Origin: Spirosoma terrae
Lineage (GTDB): Bacteria; Bacteroidota; Bacteroidia; Cytophagales; Spirosomataceae
NCBI RefSeq assembly: GCF_010435915.1
Contig: NZ_JAAFZH010000024.1
Coordinates: 1 to 64,000, forward strand
Length of the DNA stretch: 64,000 bases
Direction: 5' to 3'
The notes under the pieces: generated by a model
Databases searched by the model: none
What the model saw: the letters and a program-made list of their open reading frames with translations, nothing else
Told to the model about the DNA's origin: nothing
Program-made: the position numbers and the translations under genes
Shown here: one piece after another, positions 52,625 to 61,087 of the stretch
Position numbering within the stretch: position 1 is the stretch's first letter
How the letters are laid out: every line of letters starts with the position of its first letter

Positions 52625-53548
52625 TTATGGCAAGCTACTCAATACGCCTTCTTTCAGCGAATAGGTCGATGTTTTGATCCTTGAGATTCCAAACGTTTTG
52701 AGAATATAGTCGATCAGACAGACGGCTACAACGATCATATCGACCCGTAATTCAATCATGCCGGGAAGTTGCATTCGCTCTGTATGATCCCTGCCAACCA
52801 GTAGTTGACAAGACCGGTAGAACTCCTCAACGGGAAGCGTGAAAGCGGTTTGTTCCGGATCAGGCAGATGATTGTATTCGTGCATGTACCACATATCGAC
52901 CAACGTATCGAACGAACCCGACGAGCCAACCAGCGCATTCGGTTGGTACTGGTGAATGGCGTTGGCCAATGGTAATAGTTGTTCCTGAAAATAATCGTAT
53001 AGCCGACGCCTATTACCCGGACTAATTGGATCGGTAGCCATGAACCGTTCGAGTAGGCGCTGACCACCAATTTCGAAGCTTTGTTTCCAATAAATACGCT
53101 GCTGATTACCGAGAATAAATTCAACACTCCCTCCACCAATGTCGATAATTAACGACGTAGCGTCGTTTAGCGTACCGGCCATCCGAACACCTTTATAGAT
53201 GTAGTCGGCTTCGGTATCGCCCGAAATAACCTGAATCTGAACGCTCGTTGCTTGCCGAACCTGATCAATAAATTCCTGTTGGTTGCGGGCCACCCGAATG
53301 GCGCTGGTGCCGATGGCTGCCACCTGTTCCGGGGCGATAGCAAACTCGTCGAGAACCTTCCGGAAGTAAGTCAATACAGTTAAGGCCCGTTCGATAGCCT
53401 CTGCCGTGATAATCCCCTGATTAATACCGGCCTGCCCAATTTTAGCGGGCCGACTTTCCCGGAATAACGTTTTATACGACTGATCGATCTTCTCAACGAT
53501 GAGTAAGTGGAACGTATTGGTACCTAAATCGATAATGGCTTGTTTCAT
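52625..53548 (-). CDS. Ppx/GppA-family phosphatase (exopolyphosphatase/pppGpp phosphohydrolase)
   Basis: A 307-residue cytosolic enzyme of the ASKHA fold. Phosphate-binding loops IIDLGTNTFHLLI (5-17) and LIIDIGGGSVEFILG (about 137-151) and GSSGSFDTL (about 208-216) are intact. The length matches the short, single-domain members, without the C-terminal HD domain. It hydrolyses polyphosphate ends or pppGpp; which cannot be told from sequence. Divergent from rpsU; the rpsU promoter overlaps its first codons. Confidence 0.93.
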   Translation of the reverse strand: MKQAIIDLGTNTFHLLIVEKIDQSYKTLFRESRPAKIGQAGINQGIITAEAIERALTVLTYFRKVLDEFAIAPEQVAAIGTSAIRVARNQQEFIDQVRQATSVQIQVISGDTEADYIYKGVRMAGTLNDATSLIIDIGGGSVEFILGNQQRIYWKQSFEIGGQRLLERFMATDPISPGNRRRLYDYFQEQLLPLANAIHQYQPNALVGSSGSFDTLVDMWYMHEYNHLPDPEQTAFTLPVEEFYRSCQLLVGRDHTERMQLPGMIELRVDMIVVAVCLIDYILKTFGISRIKTSTYSLKEGVLSSLP

Positions 53549-53570
53549 AGATGCAAATCTATTACCTTTG
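53540..53570 (+). promoter_or_regulatory. Promoter of rpsU
   Basis: TTG (53540-53542), 20 bases, TACCTTTG (53563-53570), a perfect -33/-7 pair. The -33 box lies inside the first codons of the divergent ppx/gppA gene. Confidence 0.7.
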
Positions 53571-53604
53571 CCGTCCGGTTTTAGCTAAAACAGAATATTA
53601 TAAC

Positions 53605-53802
53605 ATGCTAATTGTTAACGTAAAAGACAACGAGTCGATCGACAAAGCCCTCAAGCGCTTCAAAAAGAAGTTTGAGAAAACGGGCGTGTTGCGGCAGTTG
53701 CGGTCGCGGACGGCTTTCCAAAAACCGTCGGTAAAGCGCCGTACTGAGATTATCAAAGCTACCTACAAAGAAAGAATGTACGGTAACCACAACGAGCAAT
53801 AG
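53605..53802 (+). CDS. rpsU: 30S ribosomal protein S21
   Basis: A 65-residue basic protein from the ATG at 53605, with the S21 pattern VKDNESIDKALKRFKKKFEK and a basic C-terminal half. A longer frame from 53551 would include the promoter and is rejected. S21 binds the 30S platform near the anti-Shine-Dalgarno; in Bacteroidota it helps sequester that sequence, fitting the lack of SD sites in this window. Single gene with its own promoter and terminator. Confidence 0.95.
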   Translation: MLIVNVKDNESIDKALKRFKKKFEKTGVLRQLRSRTAFQKPSVKRRTEIIKATYKERMYGNHNEQ

Positions 53803-53885
53803 GCTCAGTGGTAGGCAATGATGTTCGGCTGTACTAGTCGATAATCGCTGAATGCGCAGTCAGCGATTTCTGAAACAGAACTATG

Positions 53886-53918
53886 AAAATCCGCAGGCTC
53901 AGGCTTGCGGATTTTTTG
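53886..53918 (+). terminator. Rho-independent terminator after rpsU
   Basis: Ten-bp stem AAAATCCGCA/TGCGGATTTT (53886-53895, 53906-53915) with a 10-base loop and T6, 84 bases after the rpsU stop and before the end of the convergent sugar transporter gene. Confidence 0.88.
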
Positions 53919-53936
53919 TTTCTACCCAAATCATGA

Positions 53937-55250
53937 TCACCATTGCCTGATTTTGTGGCCATAAACAGCATAAAAGAGCAGGTATAGATAACAGGGGAGA
54001 AGAACCCAGTATGCCTCGCGGAGTGAGAAACTATCGGCAAAGTAGCCGTACACCAACGGCATCAGGGCATTACCGCATAGTCCCATAATTAGTAACGAAG
54101 CGCCTGCTTTTGTGAAGCGTCCCAGCCGGTCCATCGCCAGTGGCCAGATACCCGCCCAAATCAGCGAATTAGGCAACCCTAAGCTTACCAGAAACCAGAA
54201 CGATACGGGCATGGTATGACCAAATAGCGTAATGGTGCCGGGTGCCAGAATAATTCCCAGGCTAAACAAACTGCCTAGAAGCGTACAGATACGTAGCGCG
54301 TTGACCTGTCGGATAAACCGGGGAATGGTTATAATACCGATAATGTAGCCCCAGATCGTAGCAAACAGGATGTAGGAGGGAAACCCTTTCGCTTCCAGCA
54401 ACGTAACGCCCATTGAACTGGCATACCCGATAACGGTATCGATAGCAATAACCTGCGAGCCGACGTGGAAGAAGATGGCCAGAGCGCCCAGCACTAGATG
54501 CGGAAACTGAACTACGCTGGTTTTATCAGAATTCGCAATCAGGATTTCTGCACTCTCCTGTTCCGTATCAATCTCGGGTAGTGAAGAAAAACGAATAAAT
54601 AAGCCCAGGCCGAACAGGACGGCACTCACGCAGGCGTAGGGAACCATAACCCGGCGGATGAGTTCGTCGAGCGCCACACTACGTGCTTCAGCCGTCATTT
54701 GGGGCAATTGCTTGAATAACTCGGCGTCGGAGGATCGCAGAATTACGGCTGCAAACAACAGCGGAGCCACAATACCGGCGGTTTTGTTGCAGATGCCCAT
54801 GATGCTGATTCGTTGGGCAGCTCGCTCAATAGGGCCTAAAATCGTTACGTAGGGATTTGATGCCGTTTGCAGAATGGCCAGCCCGGTACCAATGGTGAAC
54901 AAGCCCGTCAGGAACAGCCCATACGTGCGGGTGTATGCCGCCGGAACAAAAAGCAGTGCGCCCAGCGACATGATGAAAAAACCAACCATCATACCTCGCT
55001 TGAACCCTACTTTCTTCAGCAGTACCGATGCGGGCATCGACATTACCAGATACGAGATGTAGAAGGCGAAGGCAACCAGATAGGACTGAAAATGCGTCAG
55101 TTCGCAGGCGATCTTGAAATAAGGAATCAGGATTGAGTTGATCCACGTAACGAAGCCGAACACAAAAAACATGATCCCTATGATGATGATCGGTCCTGTT
55201 GTGTTTGGTGTTCTGGCAGCCTTGTTATCCAATGTATCGGTAGTAACCAT
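53937..55250 (-). CDS. nagP: MFS sugar transporter of the FucP/NagP type
   Basis: A 437-residue, 12-helix inner-membrane permease. FGFVTWINSILIPYFKIACE (about 31-50), GFKRGMMVG (helix 2-3 loop, about 83-91) and LQTASNPYVTILGP (about 126-139) are characteristic of the FucP family, and the subgroup beside nagAB in Bacteroidota and Alteromonadales imports N-acetylglucosamine with protons. It is the last gene of a five-gene operon, 37 bases after nagB. Substrate inferred from context. Confidence 0.88.
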   Translation of the reverse strand: MVTTDTLDNKAARTPNTTGPIIIIGIMFFVFGFVTWINSILIPYFKIACELTHFQSYLVAFAFYISYLVMSMPASVLLKKVGFKRGMMVGFFIMSLGALLFVPAAYTRTYGLFLTGLFTIGTGLAILQTASNPYVTILGPIERAAQRISIMGICNKTAGIVAPLLFAAVILRSSDAELFKQLPQMTAEARSVALDELIRRVMVPYACVSAVLFGLGLFIRFSSLPEIDTEQESAEILIANSDKTSVVQFPHLVLGALAIFFHVGSQVIAIDTVIGYASSMGVTLLEAKGFPSYILFATIWGYIIGIITIPRFIRQVNALRICTLLGSLFSLGIILAPGTITLFGHTMPVSFWFLVSLGLPNSLIWAGIWPLAMDRLGRFTKAGASLLIMGLCGNALMPLVYGYFADSFSLREAYWVLLPCYLYLLFYAVYGHKIRQW

Positions 55251-55287
55251 AGTCAGAAGCAGTTAAGCAACGGCAATAAAGAGTCTA

Positions 55288-56052
55288 CTACGTTAACGAT
55301 CCGTATGAGTCCTGATCGACATACAACGTACAGTTGGGGTGCTGACGAAGAATAGAAGCCGGGCATTCCGTTGTAATCGGGCCGGTGAGCATGGCTTTCA
55401 CCGCTTCGCGTTTTGTTTTTCCAGGAACAACGCAAAACAGGTGCTGGCCTGCTAATAAGGTGGGAATAGTTAGCGTCAATGCTTCCTGGGGGACATCGTC
55501 GAACGTAGCGAAACAGCCGTCGTTGACCTGTTGTTGCCGACAGATGGTGTCCAATTGAACACGTTTAATTACGTCTGGATCATTAAAATCGGCTACGGGC
55601 GGATCGTTGAATGCCAGATGCCCATTTTCACCGATACCCAGACACACCATATCAATTGGCGCTTCTTCGATCAGTTGTTTGTACTGCTTGCAGGCTTCCT
55701 CTGCGCCCAACGAATCATCGATCAGGTTGACAGTACGTGGCGATACGTTCCCAAACAGTTTCTCGGTTAAAAAATGACCGAACCGTTGCGGTGCATCGGC
55801 AGGTAGGCCGACATATTCATCCATATGAAATACGTCGATGCGCGACCAGTCAATTGCTTCGTCGTTGGCTAAATAGGCCAGCATCTCATTTTGCGACGGC
55901 GCGGCTGCAAAGACAATCCGAAGGACCTCCCGATTAGCCAACAGTTCTCTGATTTTGGCCGCAATGTCTATACCGGCGGCTGTGCCCATATCCTGTCGGT
56001 TCTCAAAAACGCGCACTGCCAGGGCATCCACTTGCTCAATTACTGGTTTCAT
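55288..56052 (-). CDS. nagB: Glucosamine-6-phosphate deaminase (variant loop)
   Basis: A 254-residue enzyme of the NagB/6-phosphogluconolactonase fold, converting glucosamine-6-phosphate to fructose-6-phosphate and ammonia. Catalytic D78 in HMDEYVGL and the GENGHLAFND loop (E142, H145) are present. The phosphate-binding loop, GGTPxxxY in E. coli NagB, reads FAAAPSQNEML (49-59), the variant seen in a NagB-like subgroup that may act on related amino-sugar phosphates. No allosteric C-terminal extension. Lies 59 bases after nagA and 37 before nagP. Confidence 0.9.
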   Translation of the reverse strand: MKPVIEQVDALAVRVFENRQDMGTAAGIDIAAKIRELLANREVLRIVFAAAPSQNEMLAYLANDEAIDWSRIDVFHMDEYVGLPADAPQRFGHFLTEKLFGNVSPRTVNLIDDSLGAEEACKQYKQLIEEAPIDMVCLGIGENGHLAFNDPPVADFNDPDVIKRVQLDTICRQQQVNDGCFATFDDVPQEALTLTIPTLLAGQHLFCVVPGKTKREAVKAMLTGPITTECPASILRQHPNCTLYVDQDSYGSLT

Positions 56053-56111
56053 TGTAAAAGTCTTTTCTAATCATAAACGTATTTAAAAGCCGAGTCTTCC
56101 TGATTGAATCG

Positions 56112-57311
56112 TTAGGGCGTACTGGCCGTTTGCGGGCTGCTGTAGACAATAGTTCCCCCAACTATCGTGGTGCTGACCGTGAACGCATCATCGAACACAA
56201 CCAGATCGGCGTCTTTTCCTGCCACGAGTGAGCCTTTACGCGATGCTACGCCCATAATTCGGGCAGGTGTGGTGCTGGCCATCCGAACGGCATCGAGCAG
56301 CGATACGTCGGCCAGTTGTACTATGTTCCGCACCAGTTGATTGGCGGTAGCGACGCTCCCCGCAAAGGCCGATCGGTCGGGGAGTTTGGCTACGCCATCT
56401 TCAACCAGAACAGGCAGTCCGTTTTTGAGTGAGCCAAGTATACTAGGGCCTTCGGGCATACCAGCTGCCCGCATGGCATCCGTAATCAACGCGATTCGGT
56501 CGGCCCCTTTGATTTTGTAAACCAGTTTTAGCAGGGGCGCAGGGAGATGAATGCCATCGGCAATAAGTTCAACATCCATGTCGAGCAACAGCGCGCTTTC
56601 AATAGCGCCTGCGTACCGAAAGGCGTTCCGGCGGGTTACGCCCGACATGGCCGAATAAAGATGAGTCGCCAGTGTATAGCCATTCTCGTAAGCCTCCAGC
56701 ACCTCATCATAGACGGCGTCGGTATGGGCAATGGCGGCCAGAATGCCTTTATCGCGCAAGCGACGGCCAAATGGAACAGCCCCTTCCAGTTCAGGAGCCG
56801 CGCTCCACCGGAGAATGGATGACGAATAAGCCAGAATTTCCTCATATTCAGCTGGGTCAGGATTGCGGATGTAGCGCGGGTCCTGAGCACCGCGCTGGCT
56901 CATCGCAAAATAAGGTCCTTCGAGATGCATACCCAGCAGATTGGCTCCCCGGCGATTTTTTCGGGTAGCTCGTTCGTAGTGGTCGAGCGTTTTGAGCAGG
57001 TCGTCTTTTTCGGCCGTCAGCGTGGTCGGTACCAGCGACGTAGTGCCGTATTGAGCATGGAGTTCGGCAATCTTTATGAAAGCGGTATCGGTGCCGTCCA
57101 TAAAATCGTGACCTCCACCGCCATGAACGTGGATATCGATAAAGCCCGGCGCTATGTAGCGTCCTTTTACGTCCAGTTCGAGTGCATCCGGTACGTCGAC
57201 ATCCCGGTCGTGTACACCGGCAATGATCCCATCCTGAATAACAACAGTACCGCCCCGAACTGATCGGAAAGGAGTAATGAGCGTACCGTTTTTAAGCTTG
57301 ATGTAGCTCAT
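56112..57311 (-). CDS. nagA: N-acetylglucosamine-6-phosphate deacetylase
   Basis: A 399-residue amidohydrolase that removes acetate from N-acetylglucosamine-6-phosphate, feeding NagB. Metal and catalytic residues: HVHGGGGHDF (H61, H63), E131 in HLEGPYF, H196 in IAHTDA, H217 in THLYSAMSG and D278 in ITDAM. The second half of the N-terminal HxH pair and E131 suit a one- or two-metal NagA. Starts 23 bases after the upstream oxidoreductase gene. Confidence 0.96.
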   Translation of the reverse strand: MSYIKLKNGTLITPFRSVRGGTVVIQDGIIAGVHDRDVDVPDALELDVKGRYIAPGFIDIHVHGGGGHDFMDGTDTAFIKIAELHAQYGTTSLVPTTLTAEKDDLLKTLDHYERATRKNRRGANLLGMHLEGPYFAMSQRGAQDPRYIRNPDPAEYEEILAYSSSILRWSAAPELEGAVPFGRRLRDKGILAAIAHTDAVYDEVLEAYENGYTLATHLYSAMSGVTRRNAFRYAGAIESALLLDMDVELIADGIHLPAPLLKLVYKIKGADRIALITDAMRAAGMPEGPSILGSLKNGLPVLVEDGVAKLPDRSAFAGSVATANQLVRNIVQLADVSLLDAVRMASTTPARIMGVASRKGSLVAGKDADLVVFDDAFTVSTTIVGGTIVYSSPQTASTP

Positions 57312-57334
57312 GGTATGGCTGATAAAATCGGCGA

Positions 57335-58702
57335 TTAAACGGTTGGCTCCCAGCCTGGCTGATACGTCCGTTTCCAGAGCTTTTCGGCTTCTTTGTTATT
57401 TTTGATATGACCGTTCGATGGGTCGATGTTAAGCATACCGCCCGACCGCAGTGCGATGTTGCCTAACTGGCAGAGTAGCGTGCTTTTATGACCGCCATCA
57501 ATATCAGAAGCCAGTGGCGTTCCTTTTTTGATGCTGTCGAAAAAATTCTGAATGTGAATGGCATCCAGCGCCTGCGACGGATTCATCCGATTGCGAGGAT
57601 CAATCTGAAGATCATTTTTAACGTCTTTAACCAGTTTATTGTCCAGGTCAAAGACTTTATATGAATTGCCGGACTCGATTAGTAGTGAGCCCGATTCACC
57701 ATAAAATATGACGCCTACGCTGTTGCCTTCCACAGTACGACCATTGCAACTGCGGCCTTCCCAGGTCATCGACGTATTGTTCGGAAACTCCAGACTGATG
57801 ACCTGCGTATCGGGTGTTTCCCAATCGTCTTTGTAGCGATAGCGCCCGCCCGTGGAGGTTACTTTGGTGGGAAAGTCGACGCCTAAGCCCCAGCGCATCA
57901 GATCGAGCATGTGCGTTCCGTTGTTGAGTGCTTCACCGGTGCCCCAATGCCAGAACCAGTGCCAGTTGTAGTGAATGAGATTATCTTTAAAAGCCCGACG
58001 CGGAGCTGGCCCCTGCCATAACTCATAGTTCAGCCAGTCGGGAACGGCTGTTTCTTTACCGACGCCGATGGAAGCGCGATTATTAGTATACCATCCTTTT
58101 ACAAAATACGGTCGGCCAATTACGCCACTCTGTACCTCCCGAATTGCCTGCGCTACGTTGGGCCATGATCGGCGCTGGTTACCCATCTGGATAACATTCT
58201 TGTATTTTTTGACGGCGGCTACCAGCAGTTCGCCCTCATGTGGATTGTGGCTACAGGGTTTCTCGAGGTACACGTGCTTGCCTGCTTTTGACGCGAGAAG
58301 GGCGGCTGGTGCGTGCCAATGATCGGGGGCCGCAATGATTAAGGCATCCAGGTCTTTGTTTTCCAGTGCATTCCGGAAATCCGGTTCGTTTTTAGGCTTC
58401 ATTTGCTGGAGGCCTTCAACCGTTTTTAAACACTTGTCGGCTGCCCGTTGATCAACATCTGAAACCGAGATTACCTCGCTGTTTGGTTGCAGGGCAAAAT
58501 TGCTGGCCAGAGCCAGCCCACGGCTATTTACACCCATCATACCAACCCGCACTTTTTCATTAGATCCCAGAATACGGCCGTAACTGCTGGCACTAAAGCC
58601 GGGCAGAACACCTCCTACTGACAAGGCTACCGTACCGGCAATAGTCTGTCTGATAAAATGTCGGCGAGAGCCGTTGGCATGAGCCGTGCCATCGTTTTCC
58701 AT
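57335..58702 (-). CDS. Tat-exported Gfo/Idh/MocA oxidoreductase in the nag operon
   Basis: A 455-residue NAD(P)-dependent oxidoreductase with a twin-arginine-type signal (SRRHFIRQ, residues 12-19, followed by a hydrophobic stretch). Rossmann segment RVGMMGVNSRG, EKPCSHN (about 147-153) with the catalytic Lys, and NNGTHMLDLMRWGL. It belongs to the large Bacteroidota group with WxGPAP (LWQGPAPRRAF). Position two genes before nagA suggests it acts on an amino sugar or its glycoside in the periplasm; some relatives are NAD-dependent N-acetylgalactosaminidases (GH109). Function unproven. Confidence 0.88.
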   Translation of the reverse strand: MENDGTAHANGSRRHFIRQTIAGTVALSVGGVLPGFSASSYGRILGSNEKVRVGMMGVNSRGLALASNFALQPNSEVISVSDVDQRAADKCLKTVEGLQQMKPKNEPDFRNALENKDLDALIIAAPDHWHAPAALLASKAGKHVYLEKPCSHNPHEGELLVAAVKKYKNVIQMGNQRRSWPNVAQAIREVQSGVIGRPYFVKGWYTNNRASIGVGKETAVPDWLNYELWQGPAPRRAFKDNLIHYNWHWFWHWGTGEALNNGTHMLDLMRWGLGVDFPTKVTSTGGRYRYKDDWETPDTQVISLEFPNNTSMTWEGRSCNGRTVEGNSVGVIFYGESGSLLIESGNSYKVFDLDNKLVKDVKNDLQIDPRNRMNPSQALDAIHIQNFFDSIKKGTPLASDIDGGHKSTLLCQLGNIALRSGGMLNIDPSNGHIKNNKEAEKLWKRTYQPGWEPTV

Positions 58703-58744
58703 AAATAGAGGAAGGGTTTAAGAATGTCAGAAATAGTAAGTTAG

Positions 58745-59761
58745 CTACCGGCTTTTCCGTTTCGCTTTCTCCAGAACACTGGCCAGCGTAACAGCAGCGC
58801 CACCCTGCCGTTTGCTTTCGTCGGCGGCTTCCATAAAAGCGAAAATTTCGATTGTTTCGTCGGGCGAGACGGGCGTTTTTCCCGTTTCAAAATACGTAAT
58901 GATTTCTTTCAATAAGGGATTGTAGCCTTCGTAAGGACCTAGTGTAACAGGGCCGGTTTGCGTATAAACAGTGCCACCGTATTCATGCTTGCCAGTACGC
59001 GTTCCCCGGAACGTACCAATACGTCCATCGGCCCAGGTTCCAACCACTACGTCGGTACCGTCGGTATGGACCCGAACGACCTGCTGGCAGCCGGTTCCCA
59101 TAGCGGTATAGAGTGTTTCAACGCCGTGTATGCCGTACCAGAAAAAGTCGGGATGCGTTTTTTCCAGCACAGCCGGACTAAACGTATCAGCGCCCACGAC
59201 CTGTTTTCTATCAACCCGCTCCATCCCTTTAATATAGCGTAGTGAGGAAGCCGAGAAAAGAGGAATATTGGCCGAGCGGGCTAGCTCAAAAATAGCCAAT
59301 ACGTCGTCTAGGGAAGCCGCAATTGGTTTGTCGATAAAAACCCGTTTTTTGGCTTTTAGAACCTGTTTAACCTGATCGAAGTGGAGCCGACCGTCGTTTG
59401 TTTCGAGCAGGACGACATCTACTTTTTTCAGCAAGTCATCAATTGAGTCAACGATCTCAACATCCAGTTTTTTTACTTCGTTGATATAGTCCTGGATTCG
59501 TTTGGCACTGCTTTCGATGGTCTTACTGCCATACGGATAGGCGGCAACAATTTTGTACCCTGCATAGTCTGAACCAGTCCCATTCAAGGCTTTGGTGAAA
59601 GCTACGCTATGGGATGTATCCAACCCAATAATACCGACGCGTTTACCCGGCTCTATCAGCGTTTTAGTGGGCCAAGACATGGGCGTTAAGCCGATAGTCA
59701 GTCCGCCAAGAGTAGCTTTCTTTAAAAATAAACGACGGGTTGGCTGTTGAGAGTTGGGCAT
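58745..59761 (-). CDS. Second Gfo/Idh/MocA oxidoreductase in the nag operon, probably Tat-exported
   Basis: A 338-residue protein with a TRRLFLKK twin-arginine motif (8-15) and a hydrophobic stretch. Shorter than its downstream neighbour and only distantly related. Rossmann segment VGIIGLDTSHSVAF, DKPIAAS with Lys-Pro, and HGVETLYTAMG, which includes the His of the active-site region. The sequence GLDTSHS instead of GxGxxG is typical of a subgroup with unusual cofactor loops. First gene of the operon (42 bases before the next); 233 bases separate it from the upstream glycerophosphodiesterase, leaving room for the operon promoter. Confidence 0.86.
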   Translation of the reverse strand: MPNSQQPTRRLFLKKATLGGLTIGLTPMSWPTKTLIEPGKRVGIIGLDTSHSVAFTKALNGTGSDYAGYKIVAAYPYGSKTIESSAKRIQDYINEVKKLDVEIVDSIDDLLKKVDVVLLETNDGRLHFDQVKQVLKAKKRVFIDKPIAASLDDVLAIFELARSANIPLFSASSLRYIKGMERVDRKQVVGADTFSPAVLEKTHPDFFWYGIHGVETLYTAMGTGCQQVVRVHTDGTDVVVGTWADGRIGTFRGTRTGKHEYGGTVYTQTGPVTLGPYEGYNPLLKEIITYFETGKTPVSPDETIEIFAFMEAADESKRQGGAAVTLASVLEKAKRKSR

Positions 59762-59994
59762 AGAGCAGGGACTAGCAAAAGGCTAAAAGTTGAAACTTAG
59801 ATAAATTTACGTGTCCCTGGTCCACAATAACGATGGCTACGTTGGTCCAACGAGCAATTTTGTTAAAGCCCTGTGTTCCCTTTTCATGGAGTAGGCAATG
59901 TGTTAGGAGTACTATAAATAAATGCCAGTCTGGTTGAATACTACTCCTTCCGGTTAAGCGTAGAGGCTTATATTTATAGAGAAGCCTTGAGAAC

Positions 59995-60903
59995 TTACTT
60001 ATTCGACGCAGAAGGCAGGCTTTTCAGTGCTTCGGCTACATCGATAGGGTAGTCAGATTCAATAATACTCGCTCCGTCCTCAACGATAGACCGATACGCC
60101 GAAAAACGTTCGGCTGCGTCTTTGGCTTTGTCGTACGTGGAGGCCGCCGAAATCATGCACATAATACCTCTGGCATTCAGCAAGGTGTATAATTCTTTAT
60201 TTCCAGGCTTCACCGTGGGGCCGATATACGCAATCATGTTGGCGGCTGGAATACCCGCTTTTTCATAGGCGTCCCATTCCTGTCGGTTGCGAACGAATGT
60301 CGAAAACATCAGGTTAGGATTCGTGCTTAGATAAAACTGAGCTTCGGCGGGAGAATGGACGGTGAGCATCACAAAGGCATCGGCCTTGTGCTTCCTGATA
60401 AGAGCCGCTGTCGTAGCCAATGGTACGTCTTTATGGTCCAGATTCAGCACTGTTCTACCACGTGCCCACGTAATGGCTTCGTCCAGCGTTGGTATTCGGG
60501 AAGTTGTTACGTTCCCGGCTGCGTCTTTCAGACGTAGCGTTTTCAGCTCGGTCCAAGTATAATCAGACAGTTTTCCGGTGCCGGTTGTGGTACGGTCCAA
60601 CGTAGCGTCGTGCAGTAAAACAATCACACTGTCTTTGGTCAGGCGAGGGTCTATTTCAAAAAAAGCAGGCGTATGTTTTAGCGTATTTTCGAACGTAGCA
60701 ATCGAATTTTCCGGGAAACCTGCTACCATTCCGCCCCGGTGCCCGCTAATGATGGGAGTTTTCTTAGTGTCCCATTGGAAAAAAGCGTGAAGATCCCGAA
60801 CTGTTTTTATGGGGAGTCGATGCAGGTTCTGCGCCTGGATAGCCGATGAGCAATTAATGAAAAGAAAAATAACAGGTAGTTGAAGAGATAGAAGTAATTT
60901 CAT
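59995..60903 (-). CDS. Secreted glycerophosphodiester phosphodiesterase family protein
   Basis: A 302-residue TIM-barrel protein with a signal peptide (to IQAQ, about 25). The GDPD motif is intact: H55/R56 in GHRGG, E83 and D85 in FFEIDPRLT, H98 in LLHDATLDRTTTG. It cleaves glycerophosphodiesters to glycerol-3-phosphate and an alcohol in the periplasm. Codirectional with the nag operon but 233 bases upstream of it and probably transcribed separately; divergent from the Xer recombinase gene. Confidence 0.92.
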   Translation of the reverse strand: MKLLLSLQLPVIFLFINCSSAIQAQNLHRLPIKTVRDLHAFFQWDTKKTPIISGHRGGMVAGFPENSIATFENTLKHTPAFFEIDPRLTKDSVIVLLHDATLDRTTTGTGKLSDYTWTELKTLRLKDAAGNVTTSRIPTLDEAITWARGRTVLNLDHKDVPLATTAALIRKHKADAFVMLTVHSPAEAQFYLSTNPNLMFSTFVRNRQEWDAYEKAGIPAANMIAYIGPTVKPGNKELYTLLNARGIMCMISAASTYDKAKDAAERFSAYRSIVEDGASIIESDYPIDVAEALKSLPSASNK

Positions 60904-61031
60904 TACGTAGCGCGATTGTCAGTAGCAGAATTGGTACGTTGAAATTGCGAGTTTTTGCAGAGCTTTCGGTAAACGATTGAATAAATAATTGTTAACACGT
61001 AGCTGTCTGCCTGAAGCATTTTACGCAAAAA

Positions 61032-61065
61032 TTGCGGATTCGTTTCGGTAAAGTCGGTAAGTTTG
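61032..61065 (+). promoter_or_regulatory. Candidate promoter of the Xer recombinase gene
   Basis: TTG (61032-61034), 23 bases, TAAGTTTG (61058-61065), the ATG following 22 bases later. The spacing is at the long end of the usual range. Confidence 0.5.
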
Positions 61066-61087
61066 TCATACAAACAAGGTGTCATTT

